From the NCBI GenBank assembly GCA_023434855.1, contig JAEYSJ010000126.1, positions 1 to 13,817 on the forward strand: a DNA stretch of 13,817 nucleotides, in the 5' to 3' direction. Below, piece after piece: positions 6,583 to 13,817 of this stretch. Under the pieces are notes generated by a model. That model did no database searches. It was not told the DNA's origin and saw only the letters and a list, made by a program, of their open reading frames with translations. The position numbers and the translations under genes were made by a program. This DNA comes from Bacillota bacterium (lineage in GTDB: Bacteria > Bacillota_C > Negativicutes > JAEYSJ01). Within the stretch, counting starts at the first letter, position 1. Each line of letters begins with the position of its first letter.

Positions 6583-7043
6583 TAATCTTGTCCCTTCTTA
6601 TACATGGTATTGGCTTTCTCGATAAATAATACGCCTTCCAGGTGATCGATCTCATGTTGTAATGCCCTGGCCAGTAAACCAGTGCCGCAAATGCGTACTT
6701 TTTTGCCATACCGGTTATAGCCTTCGGCAGTAACTTCAGAGTAGCGTTCAACTTCTCCGTAAACGCAAGGCACGCTTAAACATCCTTCTGTTCCGTTTTC
6801 CCAGCCATCAGTTTCTATAATAGCGGGATTTATAAGTTCAATAAGGCCCTCGCCTGTATCAATGACAATAACCCGCAAAGATTCGCCTACCTGTGGTGCG
6901 GCTAATCCTACGCCTTCAGCGTCATACATGGTTTGCGCCATATCATCAAGCAATTGTTTTATTTTACGATCAATTTTGGTTACCGGTTTAGCTTGTTCTT
7001 TTAATACTTTGTCACCGGCTTTCCTAATTTCCAGGATTGCCAT
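6582..7043 (-). CDS. def: Peptide deformylase
   Basis: 153 residues. It removes the formyl group from the N-terminal methionine of new proteins at the ribosome. All three family motifs are present: GVGLAAPQVG (44-53), EGCLS with metal ligand Cys88 (86-90), and HEIDH with ligands His130 and His134 and catalytic Glu131. Fe2+ is the usual native metal. The compact length and short tail fit a type 1-like enzyme as found in clostridia, rather than the longer type 2 form of Bacillus and Staphylococcus. The ATG at 7043 has GGAGGG about five bases upstream. It overlaps fmt by one base and is separated from priA by a 182-base gap with a candidate promoter, so def-fmt may be transcribed apart from priA. 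Confidence 0.98.
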   Translation of the reverse strand: MAILEIRKAGDKVLKEQAKPVTKIDRKIKQLLDDMAQTMYDAEGVGLAAPQVGESLRVIVIDTGEGLIELINPAIIETDGWENGTEGCLSVPCVYGEVERYSEVTAEGYNRYGKKVRICGTGLLARALQHEIDHLEGVLFIEKANTMYKKGQD

Positions 7044-7109
7044 AGCACCCTCCCTATTATCAAGTCAGCACTAAACACCAGTATAGGTATCTTAGTACAT
7101 ACTGAATAA

Positions 7110-7138
7110 ATTTCTGATATTCGACTACATTCTGTCAA
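7110..7138 (-). promoter_or_regulatory. Candidate promoter upstream of def
   Basis: A perfect -35 hexamer TTGACA lies at 7138-7133 on the minus strand. With a 17-base spacer the -10 position reads AGAAAT (7115-7110), only 3 of 6 matches, so this is a weak call. It lies about 70 bases above the def ATG in the 182-base priA-def gap (7044-7225), in which I see no gene. If real, it starts the def-fmt-DUF116-rsmB unit. Confidence 0.4.
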
Positions 7139-7225
7139 GAATTTTAACACAAATACCCGGGAAAATCTACAATTAGAAGGTTTAACATTACTAAAATACC
7201 CATTTGGAATCAGCTCAATCCAAGA

Positions 7226-9652
7226 TCACATAACATTAAGTGGTTCAACATCAACAACAATATCAGGTCGGACTTGAAGCCCCAATTCCAATATATATTG
7301 TTTTACTTCACTGCAATCTGAGGCTTTAATTAATATATTCAGGCGAAACATATTCTTAACTTTAGCAATGGATGCTGGAAAAGGTCCGATAATTTCAGTT
7401 TTAGAATTAACAAATCGCTGTCGCAATACTGCTGCTGTTTCTTCCGCCTGGCGATAAGCTTGGTGTTCAACACTTGCTTGAAAAGTTAGTTTGATTATCT
7501 GGGCAAAAGGCGGATAGCCAAGTTCCTGGCGGAAATTTATTTCAGTTCGGTAAAAAGCCTGGTAGTCGTGAGTCGCGCAAGCCTGTATTGCGTAATGCTC
7601 CGGATTATATGTCTGCACTACTACGAGGCCTCTCTTTTCTCCTCTTCCCGCCCGCCCGGCGGCTTGAGTCAATAATGCAAAGGTCCGTTCAGCCGCACGG
7701 AAATCTGGTAGATTGAGAGCAGAATCGGCGGCAATTATGCCTACCGCTGTCACATTCTTTATGTCATGTCCTTTAGCCACCATTTGTGTGCCAAGTAAAA
7801 TATCATATTTCCCTTGAGTGAAAGCGGCTAAAATATGATCATAAGCCGTTTTGCCGCCAGTGGTGTCCTGATCCATACGAACAACACGAATGTCTGGCAG
7901 AAGCTTCTTCAATTCTTCCTCTACCTTTTGCGTGCCGGTGCCAAAATAGCGGATGTAACGGCTGCCACAGGAAGGACATATATCAGGTGCAGCCTGAGTC
8001 GTTTGACAATAATGGCAGCGCAGTAAATTCCCATCAGCATGGTAAACAAGCGAAACGTCACAATTAGCGCAGCGAACAATGTGTCCGCATTCCCGGCATA
8101 GTACAAAAGTAGAATAACCACGGCGGTTAAGCAATATGACAGCCTGATCACCGCGGGAAATGGTATCAGTCAAAAGTTGCTGTAACGGTTGGGAAATGAC
8201 GTTGCGACGACCCTGTTGTAATTCTTCCCGCATGTCAACAACCATAATTTGGGGCAACACGGAACCGTCTATCCTGTTTGGCATACTAAGTAAAGTATGT
8301 TTGCTGTTTAAAGCCTCATAGTAAGTTTCAATTGCCGGTGTAGCACTGCCAAAAACTACAACTGCCTCGGCAAAAGCAGCTCTCGTTAATGCTACATTTT
8401 TTGTATGGTAGCGTGGTGTTTCTTCTTGCTTATAGGTAAACTCATGTTCTTCGTCCATAATAATAATACCCAGATCTCTTACAGGTGAAAATACCGCCGA
8501 GCGCGCCCCGATAACAATACCGGACTGATTGTTACGCAACCGCTGCAAGGAATCATACCGTTCGCTCACAGATAATTTGCTGTGTATCACGACCACGTCA
8601 TCGCTAAACCGTGCTTTAAACCGTAACACTATCTGACCAGTCAAAGCTATTTCCGGCACCAGCACTATCGCTTGCCGTCCATGGCGACGTACGGCGGCAA
8701 CTGCTTCTATATATACTTGAGTTTTTCCACTACCAGTGATACCATGCAGTAAAAATGATTGATGCTTTTTAATTTGTACAGCCTTGATGATTTCACCTAA
8801 AGCGTGTTGTTGTTGAGACATTAACTGAACCTTAGGATATTCTTCAGGAATATTACCTGCGTAGCTGTCGCGCTGAATCTGCCGTCTGCCGGTGATTGCA
8901 ACCCCTGCTGTAATCAATCTTTTTGCCGTATCCCTGCTAATATTCAGGGAGTTTAAATCATCATAGCTTAAGCAGCCTTTTGCAAGCAATGATGACAGTA
9001 AATTACGCTGAGACGGTTTGTTGTCCAAAGTTGCCATAAACTCTGCCGCCGTGTTATTATCTACAGCCAATTCGATAACTGTTTGATATTTTGGCTTTGC
9101 GGTTTTGTGGGTGGTAGTTTCTTGAACAACTACCTTATCGCCAATTAAACTCCGGAGAATTTTGGAGACGTTAGTGCCAAACCGGGCTTCCAACTGAGAT
9201 AATTTGCAAGACCCCCGTTCGGCTAAATATGTGCACAAATGCTGGTGTTCTTCAGTTTTAAGCGGCGCTGATCCCGCGATTTCATTAATATCCGATAATG
9301 CTGCCAAACGGTAAATCGTATCGGTTTTTACCCCAGATTTACCAGGAATGAATAGACGCATTGCTTCTGTTAATGTACACAAATAGTATTTCCTTAGCCA
9401 CTCAGCGGTTCGGAGCATATTATCATCAAACCAAGCCGTGTTATCTAATACATCTAATATCGGTTTTAGTCCAATAGCTTTTGTATCTATTATGGCTTCA
9501 AGAACAAATCCTTCCACTTTGCGATTGCCAAATGGCACTAGTACCCGCCATCCTACGTCCACATAACTTAAATGTTCCGGTATGGTATAGGAAAAAGCTT
9601 TATTAATATTTCGAGTTGGGATATTAACCCAGACTTGCGCCACATGTTCCAT
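7226..9652 (-). CDS. priA: Primosomal protein N' (replication restart helicase PriA)
   Basis: 808 residues. PriA recognises stalled forks and reloads the replicative helicase. The N-terminal DNA-binding region (about 1-110, with VLVPFGNRKVEGFV) is followed by a winged-helix region. The helicase core has Walker A GITGSGKT (304-311), LVPEIALTGQ (331-340), DEEH (400-403) and the GSATP motif (435-439). Eight cysteines form two zinc sites inserted in the helicase: C519, C522, C528, C531, C546, C549, C559 and C562. AAGRAGR closes the helicase motifs. Nothing is missing, so it should be functional. The ATG at 9652 has GAGGAG six bases upstream. In Bacillus priA directly follows coaBC; here a metK unit lies between them, with a terminator at 9714-9752, so priA may depend on read-through or on an unseen promoter. 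Confidence 0.98.
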   Translation of the reverse strand: MEHVAQVWVNIPTRNINKAFSYTIPEHLSYVDVGWRVLVPFGNRKVEGFVLEAIIDTKAIGLKPILDVLDNTAWFDDNMLRTAEWLRKYYLCTLTEAMRLFIPGKSGVKTDTIYRLAALSDINEIAGSAPLKTEEHQHLCTYLAERGSCKLSQLEARFGTNVSKILRSLIGDKVVVQETTTHKTAKPKYQTVIELAVDNNTAAEFMATLDNKPSQRNLLSSLLAKGCLSYDDLNSLNISRDTAKRLITAGVAITGRRQIQRDSYAGNIPEEYPKVQLMSQQQHALGEIIKAVQIKKHQSFLLHGITGSGKTQVYIEAVAAVRRHGRQAIVLVPEIALTGQIVLRFKARFSDDVVVIHSKLSVSERYDSLQRLRNNQSGIVIGARSAVFSPVRDLGIIIMDEEHEFTYKQEETPRYHTKNVALTRAAFAEAVVVFGSATPAIETYYEALNSKHTLLSMPNRIDGSVLPQIMVVDMREELQQGRRNVISQPLQQLLTDTISRGDQAVILLNRRGYSTFVLCRECGHIVRCANCDVSLVYHADGNLLRCHYCQTTQAAPDICPSCGSRYIRYFGTGTQKVEEELKKLLPDIRVVRMDQDTTGGKTAYDHILAAFTQGKYDILLGTQMVAKGHDIKNVTAVGIIAADSALNLPDFRAAERTFALLTQAAGRAGRGEKRGLVVVQTYNPEHYAIQACATHDYQAFYRTEINFRQELGYPPFAQIIKLTFQASVEHQAYRQAEETAAVLRQRFVNSKTEIIGPFPASIAKVKNMFRLNILIKASDCSEVKQYILELGLQVRPDIVVDVEPLNVM

Positions 9653-9713
9653 AAGTAACTCCTCGCAAATACCTGATTTAAAGAAAAAGTATGCTTTTTG
9701 AAAAACAGCTCTG

Positions 9714-9752
9714 GTAAAAGAATAAGAGGACTTTTTTGAGTCCTCCTTTTAC
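9714..9752 (-). terminator. Intrinsic terminator after metK
   Basis: A perfect 7-bp stem GAGGACT/AGTCCTC (9745-9739 with 9732-9726) with a 6-base loop is followed on the minus strand by TTATTCTTTTA. Outer arms GTAAAAG (9752-9746) and CTTTTAC (9720-9714) also pair, with a 5-base bulge on one side. It lies about 55 bases after the metK stop and should separate metK from priA. Confidence 0.72.
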
Positions 9753-9804
9753 TGAAAAATACTCTTTGCATTATGACAACAAATACCTGCCGATCCAATT
9801 ACAT

Positions 9805-10992
9805 TTATAAATTTGCTTCCTTGCGCAAAATTCCTGCTTTGTCAGTACGTTCCCAGGGCAGATCAACGTCGGTGCGGCCAAAATGCCCATAAGCTGCAGT
9901 CTGGCGGTAAATTGGGCGTCGTAAATCCAATGATTTAATTATTCCTGCCGGGCGAAGATCAAAATGTTTTTCAATAAGCTGGGTAATTTGTTCTTCAGCG
10001 ACTTTAGCCGTACCAAAGGTCTCGACCATTATGGATACCGGACGGGCAATACCAATGGCATAAGCAAGCTGAATTTCGCATTTGTCGGCTAAACCCGCGG
10101 CAACAACGTTTTTTGCCACATAACGCGCAGCGTAGGCAGCTGACCGGTCAACCTTTGTAGGATCTTTGCCGGAGAATGCGCCGCCACCATGACGCGCCAT
10201 ACCACCGTAAGTATCAACAATAATTTTCCGACCGGTTAATCCGGCATCGCCTTGTGGTCCTCCAACTACAAAACGACCGGTGGGGTTAATATAATACTTT
10301 GTTTTATTGTCAAGTAATTCACTGGGAACGATCGGAGTAACGACTTTGGCAATCAAGTCTTTTTCAATAGTAGCTAAATCAACATCCGGACTGTGCTGGG
10401 TGGAAATGACAATGGTATCAACCCTGACCGGCTTACCATCTTCATATTCCACAGTGACCTGCGTTTTGCCATCAGGTCGTAAATAAGGCAGCTCATTAGT
10501 TTTACGAACTTCAGCCAAACGTCGTGAAAGTTTATGGGCTAAAGATATGGTCAGCGGCATATATTCAGGTGTTTCATTTGTTGCATACCCAAACATCATG
10601 CCTTGATCGCCGGCACCAATTGCATCAATTTCATCCATCTCGCCTGTTTTTGCTTCTAAAGCCTTATCAACACCCAGGGCAATATCTAATGACTGTTCGT
10701 CAATTGAAGTCATAACTCCACAGGTATCGCAGTCAAAACCATATTTAGCACGAGTGTAGCCAATTTCACGTATTGTTTCGCGGACAATTTTAGGAATATC
10801 GACATAACAATTCGTAGTAATTTCGCCGACAACATGTACTAACCCGGTAGTGACCAATGTCTCACAGGCAACCCGTCCCATCGGATCTTGAGAAAGTATA
10901 GCGTCTAATACGCTATCGGAAATTTGATCAGCAATCTTATCAGGATGTCCTTCAGTAACTGATTCTGAGGTAAAAAGAACACGTTTTCCCAT
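9805..10992 (-). CDS. metK: S-adenosylmethionine synthetase
   Basis: 395 residues, full length. It makes S-adenosylmethionine from methionine and ATP, releasing phosphate and pyrophosphate; the family works as a tetramer in the cytoplasm. Signatures are [12 protein letters not shown] (15-26), [12 protein letters not shown] (126-137) and the phosphate-binding glycine loop [14 protein letters not shown] (269-282). The ATG at 10992 follows GGGAGG closely. The gene is preceded by a SAM-I riboswitch and followed by a terminator, so it forms its own transcription unit. It sits between coaBC and priA, which are adjacent in Bacillus. Its product supplies the methyl donor used by the window's two rRNA methyltransferases, a metabolic rather than an operon link. 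Confidence 0.98.
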   Translation of the reverse strand: MGKRVLFTSESVTEGHPDKIADQISDSVLDAILSQDPMGRVACETLVTTGLVHVVGEITTNCYVDIPKIVRETIREIGYTRAKYGFDCDTCGVMTSIDEQSLDIALGVDKALEAKTGEMDEIDAIGAGDQGMMFGYATNETPEYMPLTISLAHKLSRRLAEVRKTNELPYLRPDGKTQVTVEYEDGKPVRVDTIVISTQHSPDVDLATIEKDLIAKVVTPIVPSELLDNKTKYYINPTGRFVVGGPQGDAGLTGRKIIVDTYGGMARHGGGAFSGKDPTKVDRSAAYAARYVAKNVVAAGLADKCEIQLAYAIGIARPVSIMVETFGTAKVAEEQITQLIEKHFDLRPAGIIKSLDLRRPIYRQTAAYGHFGRTDVDLPWERTDKAGILRKEANL

Positions 10993-11021
10993 AATAAAAC
11001 CTCCCTTGTTATAAAAAACGA

Positions 11022-11049
11022 ATAAAAAAACACCCCAATGGAGGGTGTT
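11022..11049 (-). terminator. SAM riboswitch expression-platform terminator
   Basis: Stem AACACCC/GGGTGTT (11049-11043 with 11035-11029), 7-base loop, followed on the minus strand by a run of seven Ts (overlapping the stem end) and ATT. It sits between the SAM aptamer and metK. The GGGGAGTGT next to the aptamer P1 3' strand can pair instead with the 5' arm of this stem, giving the expected antiterminator. Confidence 0.88.
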
Positions 11050-11058
11050 ATCACACTC

Positions 11059-11158
11059 CCCATCTTACGGAAAATCCGCAGGAATTGGCACCGTTTTAGC
11101 AATGGCTAATGGTTGCCGCGGTTTCATCGGGCCAGTCCCTCCACCAACTCTTGATGAG
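11059..11158 (-). promoter_or_regulatory. SAM-I (S-box) riboswitch aptamer controlling metK
   Basis: Reading the minus strand from 11158, the S-box core is clear: P1 strand CTCATC, then AAGAG, GGTGGAGGGACTGGCCC, GATGAAACC, GGCAACC, GGTGCCAATTCC and the closing P1 strand GATGGG (11064-11059). The K-turn region and SAM pocket match the family consensus closely. SAM binding stabilises P1, frees the downstream terminator (11049-11022) and turns metK off, so the enzyme is repressed by its own product. Confidence 0.95.
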
Positions 11159-11167
11159 CATACTTAA

Positions 11168-11197
11168 AGTATGTATAGTGTATGTAATTTTTCACAA
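11168..11197 (-). promoter_or_regulatory. Candidate promoter for the metK leader
   Basis: On the minus strand TTGTGA (11197-11192, 4 of 6) and CATACT (11173-11168, 4 of 6) are separated by 18 bases. Transcription would begin just ahead of the aptamer P1 stem, where it is needed. A 15-base palindrome CATACTT-A-AAGTATG (11159-11173) overlaps the -10. The region is very AT-rich, so other choices are possible. Confidence 0.35.
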
Positions 11198-11222
11198 AAG
11201 TAATTTTAATTTATAAACAAAA

Positions 11223-11241
11223 AAAAATCAATATATTTTTA
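11223..11241 (-). terminator. Possible weak terminator after coaBC
   Basis: Starting inside the coaBC stop codon, the minus strand reads AAAAAT, a 6-base spacer, then ATTTTT continuing into a run of Ts. It could form an A-T only stem with a long T tail. The stem is thermodynamically weak, so read-through into the metK leader is likely. It is called mainly because a new transcription unit begins just beyond. Confidence 0.3.
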
Positions 11242-12447
11242 AAAAAACCCGTAAATTCTGTCTAATATTATTTTAGCTAACTGTTCCTTTGCCATTTGCG
11301 GCAATTCTTCTATTTGGCCATTACGATATAATATTTTTATAATATTGGTCTCGCTGTCAAAACCGGCGCCCCTTAAAGTAATATCATTGGCAACAATCAT
11401 ATCCAGATTTTTCTGCTTTAGTTTTTCAGCAGCATGAATGATGAGATTCTGTGTTTCAGCGGCAAACCCAACTAAAAATTGGTTTTGCTTTAATTTCCCC
11501 AGCTCATGCAAAATATCTGGATTTTTTTCCAGAATTAGCGTGAGTTGATTTTCAGTTTTTTTTATCTTTTCGGTACAAGCCTGCTGAACCCGATAATCGG
11601 ATACGGCAGCCGCTTTTATTACTATGTCAGTATCGGCAAATTCGTCTAATACGGCATCACGCATTTGCAGCGCTGTTTCCACTTGTTTGAATTTAACAGC
11701 AGGAGAGTGCGGCAGATTAGTGGGACCCGAGATCAGTGTTACCTTACAACCACGCGCGGCAGCTGCTTTAGCTAAAGCATATCCCATTTTACCGCTTGAC
11801 CGGTTGCCGATGTAACGTACGGGATCAATAGGTTCTCTCGTTCCGCCGGCTGTTACCAATACTTTCTTACCAACAAGCTTGTCCGCCTGTGATATGCTAC
11901 TCTCACTGCTCATACTATTAATAATTTTTTGGACAATTACTGATGGTTCAGGTAAGCGTCCAGGACCCTCTATGCCACAAGCCAATAAACCGGTTTCAGG
12001 TTCAATTATTTTGTAACCTAATCCGGTAAGTGTATTCATATTCTGCTGAACTACAGGATTTAAAAACATATTACTATTCATCGCCGGTGCCAGAATGACA
12101 GGTGCCTTAGTAGCCATGACCGTAGTAGTTAACATATCATCAGCAATACCATTGGCAATTTTTCCAATGATATTAGCCGTAGCAGGAACCACCAAAAATA
12201 TATCAGCTAGACTTGCTAACGCAATATGTTCCACATTCCAAGTTTTGGGTTCAGACCACATATCCGAAATAACAGGATTACCGCTAATTTCACGGAAAGT
12301 AAGGGGAGTAACAAACTGAGTAGCCGCTTTTGTCATAATTATATGTAGATTAGCACCGCATTTTTTCAGCCGGCTGACAACTTCGACCGCTTTATATGCG
12401 GCAATTCCCCCCGTTACTCCAACGACAATTGTCTTTCCTTTTAACAT
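11239..12447 (-). CDS. coaBC: Bifunctional phosphopantothenoylcysteine decarboxylase / phosphopantothenate-cysteine ligase
   Basis: 402 residues, the normal length for the fused Dfp protein. It carries out two successive steps of coenzyme A synthesis: CoaB joins cysteine to 4'-phosphopantothenate, and CoaC decarboxylates the product. The N-terminal flavoprotein half (about 1-185) has the catalytic His74 (NVEHIAL), PAMNSNM (121-127) and the reductive Cys157 (GLLACG). The CoaB half begins near KKVLVTAGGTREPIDPVRYIGNRSSGKMG and includes KAAAVSDY and the ILEKNPDIL region. The ATG at 12447 is eight bases beyond the rpoZ stop, and its ribosome site TAGGAGG includes that stop codon, so the two genes are probably coupled. 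The gene order matches Bacillus yloI. Confidence 0.97.
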   Translation of the reverse strand: MLKGKTIVVGVTGGIAAYKAVEVVSRLKKCGANLHIIMTKAATQFVTPLTFREISGNPVISDMWSEPKTWNVEHIALASLADIFLVVPATANIIGKIANGIADDMLTTTVMATKAPVILAPAMNSNMFLNPVVQQNMNTLTGLGYKIIEPETGLLACGIEGPGRLPEPSVIVQKIINSMSSESSISQADKLVGKKVLVTAGGTREPIDPVRYIGNRSSGKMGYALAKAAAARGCKVTLISGPTNLPHSPAVKFKQVETALQMRDAVLDEFADTDIVIKAAAVSDYRVQQACTEKIKKTENQLTLILEKNPDILHELGKLKQNQFLVGFAAETQNLIIHAAEKLKQKNLDMIVANDITLRGAGFDSETNIIKILYRNGQIEELPQMAKEQLAKIILDRIYGFF

Positions 12448-12455
12448 GCAGCCTC

Positions 12456-12665
12456 CTATTTGATCCCCGTCTTGGTTCTTTCATAAGAAATTTTACCTTG
12501 CGCCACTTCTTCGAGAGCAATTGTAACATGTTTGTTGGACTTACTTTCGACTAAAGGAGGGGCTTCACCGCTCATAATTTCACGGGCCCGTTTAGCCGCA
12601 AGCACTACTAATGTATATTTACTATCAACTTTGTTTACTAAAACATCTAAAGATGGATAAATCAT
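12456..12665 (-). CDS. rpoZ: DNA-directed RNA polymerase omega subunit
   Basis: 69 residues, typical of the short Firmicute omega. Omega helps fold and hold the beta-prime subunit of RNA polymerase. The conserved segment YPSLDVLVNKVDSKYTLVVLAAKRAREI (3-30) and the later ITIALEEVAQGKI-like stretch (VTIALEEVAQGKI, 47-59) are diagnostic. The ATG at 12665 has AAGGGGG about seven bases upstream. It lies 16 bases after gmk and 8 before coaBC, within the yicC-to-coaBC run. The pairing with gmk is widespread in bacteria. Confidence 0.96.
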   Translation of the reverse strand: MIYPSLDVLVNKVDSKYTLVVLAAKRAREIMSGEAPPLVESKSNKHVTIALEEVAQGKISYERTKTGIK

Positions 12666-12681
12666 CGCCAGTCCCCCTTTG

Positions 12682-13302
12682 TTAATCTACTGCACCATAT
12701 GTACAGAATTTCCTAATCAGGTTGTCATTACGTTTCACATTACATTTCTCAGCACCTATAATAGCTTCAACTTTTCGTACGGCAACATCTACTTTATCAT
12801 TAATCACTACATAATTGTAATTCTGTATACATGTTAGTTCATTGGTAACGCAACTTAGCCTTTTTTTGATTGATTCCATACTATCAGTGCCCCGTTTATA
12901 GATACGATCAGCCAATTCGTCAAGAGAAGGCGGCAGAATATAGATAAAAACACCATGAAAAAACTTTTCTTTCACCTGCATAGCTCCCTGTGTATCAATC
13001 TCCAAAACAACATCCTGACCGTTATCTAAAAGCTCAGCTACATAACGGCGCAGTGTACCATAATAGTTGCCATATACTTCGGCCCACTCCAACAGTTCAT
13101 CATTTTTTATCAAAGCACGAAATTCTTCATGGGAAATGAACCAATAGTTAACTCCATTAATTTCCCCTATGCGTGGTGGACGAGTAGTAGCTGATATGGA
13201 GTAATGCAAATCGGGACGGCTACGCAGCAATTCACGGCAAATCGTTCCTTTACCAGTCCCGGAAGGACCAGATAGAACAATTAAAATTCCTTGCTGCGTC
13301 AT
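12682..13302 (-). CDS. gmk: Guanylate kinase
   Basis: 206 residues, the usual length. It phosphorylates GMP to GDP using ATP, an essential step in guanine nucleotide synthesis and recycling. The P-loop GPSGTGKGT lies at residues 12-20. It is followed by the GMP-binding segment SISATTRPPRIGEINGVNYWFIS (35-57) and the EWAEVYGNYYGT segment (71-82) of the GMP-binding lobe, then VVLEIDTQGAMQVK. The ATG at 13302 has AAGGAG about twelve bases upstream, a somewhat long spacing. It is flanked by remA and rpoZ with gaps of 30 and 16 bases, the same order as in Bacillus. Confidence 0.97.
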   Translation of the reverse strand: MTQQGILIVLSGPSGTGKGTICRELLRSRPDLHYSISATTRPPRIGEINGVNYWFISHEEFRALIKNDELLEWAEVYGNYYGTLRRYVAELLDNGQDVVLEIDTQGAMQVKEKFFHGVFIYILPPSLDELADRIYKRGTDSMESIKKRLSCVTNELTCIQNYNYVVINDKVDVAVRKVEAIIGAEKCNVKRNDNLIRKFCTYGAVD

Positions 13303-13332
13303 TATTTAATCTTGCTCCTTTCAGTAATGTTA

Positions 13333-13599
13333 TTATTCTGCTGCATCATCACTAGTATCTTTGCTAGCCAGGCGGTGGGCCACTGTTTCAGGCTGTACAG
13401 CAGATAAGATGACATGATCACTGTCGGTTATGATTACAGCCCGGGTGCGACGTCCATAGGTTGCGTCAATCAGCATTCCCCGATCCCGTGCTTCTTGTAT
13501 TATCCGTTTAATTGGTGCTGATTCGGGGCTGACAATTGATACAATACGGTTAGCGGACACAATATTGCCAAAGCCAATATTAATAAGTTTAATTTCCAT
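13333..13599 (-). CDS. remA: RemA family (DUF370) DNA-binding regulator
   Basis: 88 residues from the preferred ATG. The sequence [69 protein letters not shown] is almost the family consensus. RemA of Bacillus subtilis is a DNA-binding activator of extracellular-matrix and osmoprotection genes; its role in other Firmicutes, where this gene is also kept between yicC and gmk, is less known. Two in-frame ATGs exist: 13605 (MFMEIKL, only four bases after AGGGGG) and 13599 (MEIKL, ten bases after it). The second matches the usual family start and is chosen. It follows yicC by about 45 bases. Confidence 0.95.
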   Translation of the reverse strand: MEIKLINIGFGNIVSANRIVSIVSPESAPIKRIIQEARDRGMLIDATYGRRTRAVIITDSDHVILSAVQPETVAHRLASKDTSDDAAE

Positions 13600-13644
13600 G
13601 AACATAATTCCCCCTATTATTTTGTATCGCCATTACTTTCTATA

Positions 13645-13817
13645 TTACTCTATGTTTTGGATTTGCTCTCTGACCTTCTCGATTTCACTTTTAATTTCAA
13701 CCACTATATTGGCTATAGTAAAATCATTAGCTTTTGAGGCAATAGTATTAGTCTCCCGGTTTATTTCCTGCACAATAAAATCTAATTTTCTTCCTACGGC
13801 TTCATCATCTGACAAAG
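13645..13817 (-). CDS. YicC family endoribonuclease, C-terminus (partial)
   Basis: The last 56 codons plus TAA (13647-13645) are present; the gene starts beyond the right edge. The readable end [32 protein letters not shown] followed by an acidic-basic helix ending in QIQNIE matches the YicC/YloC C-terminal DUF1732 region, where GKKLDFLxQExNRExNT is typical. E. coli YicC is reported to be an endoribonuclease. Position before remA and gmk agrees with Bacillus yloC-ylzA-gmk. Catalytic residues cannot be judged from this fragment. Confidence 0.9.
   Translation of the reverse strand, partial: LSDDEAVGRKLDFIVQEINRETNTIASKANDFTIANIVVEIKSEIEKVREQIQNIE

Noticed and set aside
9568..9798. Minus-strand open frame of 76 codons spanning the metK-priA gap
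   Set aside because: It runs through the terminator hairpin and into the start of priA in another frame, with no family resemblance.
10905..11102. Minus-strand open frame of 65 codons across the metK leader
   Set aside because: It covers the SAM riboswitch and terminator, whose RNA structure explains the region.
1..13817. An undescribed defence system, prophage, CRISPR array or biosynthetic cluster
   Set aside because: Every long frame is a conserved housekeeping or signalling gene on one strand, with no integrase, transposase, repeat array or foreign-looking composition.

Overview
The window is a dense block of bacterial housekeeping genes, all read from the minus strand. It is moderately AT-rich, with short gaps and AGGAGG/AGGTGA-type ribosome binding sites. 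No intergenic gap exceeds about 250 bases, and I see no rRNA, tRNA, CRISPR array or transposase gene. The order yicC-remA-gmk-rpoZ-coaBC-...-priA-def-fmt-...-rsmB-rlmN-...-PP2C is the conserved yloC-to-prpC neighbourhood of Bacillus and other Firmicutes. The added DUF116 gene, the FhaA/FhaB pair, the ftsW/rodA gene after the phosphatase, and metK with its own SAM riboswitch suggest a Clostridia- or Negativicutes-type Firmicute. A Sporomusa/Pelosinus-like organism is my best guess from gene order and protein flavour. I have not checked it by any search.

Layout in transcription order (high to low coordinates). (1) 13817-11239: end of yicC, then remA, gmk, rpoZ and coaBC, tightly spaced. They cover RNA turnover or stress, the RemA regulator, GMP kinase, RNA polymerase omega and coenzyme A synthesis. 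(2) 11197-9714: a self-contained metK unit with candidate promoter, SAM-I riboswitch with intrinsic terminator, metK, and a terminator behind it. (3) 9652-7226: priA, the replication restart helicase. (4) 7138-3472: a candidate promoter, then def, fmt, a DUF116 membrane protein and rsmB, joining N-terminal formyl-Met handling to 16S rRNA methylation. (5) 3471-2213: a 168-base gap holding a 124-bp palindromic repeat and a second hairpin, then rlmN and a strong intrinsic terminator. (6) 2198-1: a near-consensus sigma-A promoter driving fhaA, fhaB, a PP2C phosphatase and the start of an FtsW/RodA glycosyltransferase. This is a phosphothreonine-signalling and cell-wall operon with the same order as the fhaA-fhaB-pstP-rodA operon of mycobacteria.

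Most of the window is ordinary core genome. I do not see an undescribed system such as a defence island or new mobile element. The points worth a second look are the signalling/cell-wall operon, the uncharacterised cysteine-rich DUF116 protein next to fmt, the palindromic repeat touching the rlmN start, and a cluster of TTG start codons in the lower-coordinate half.
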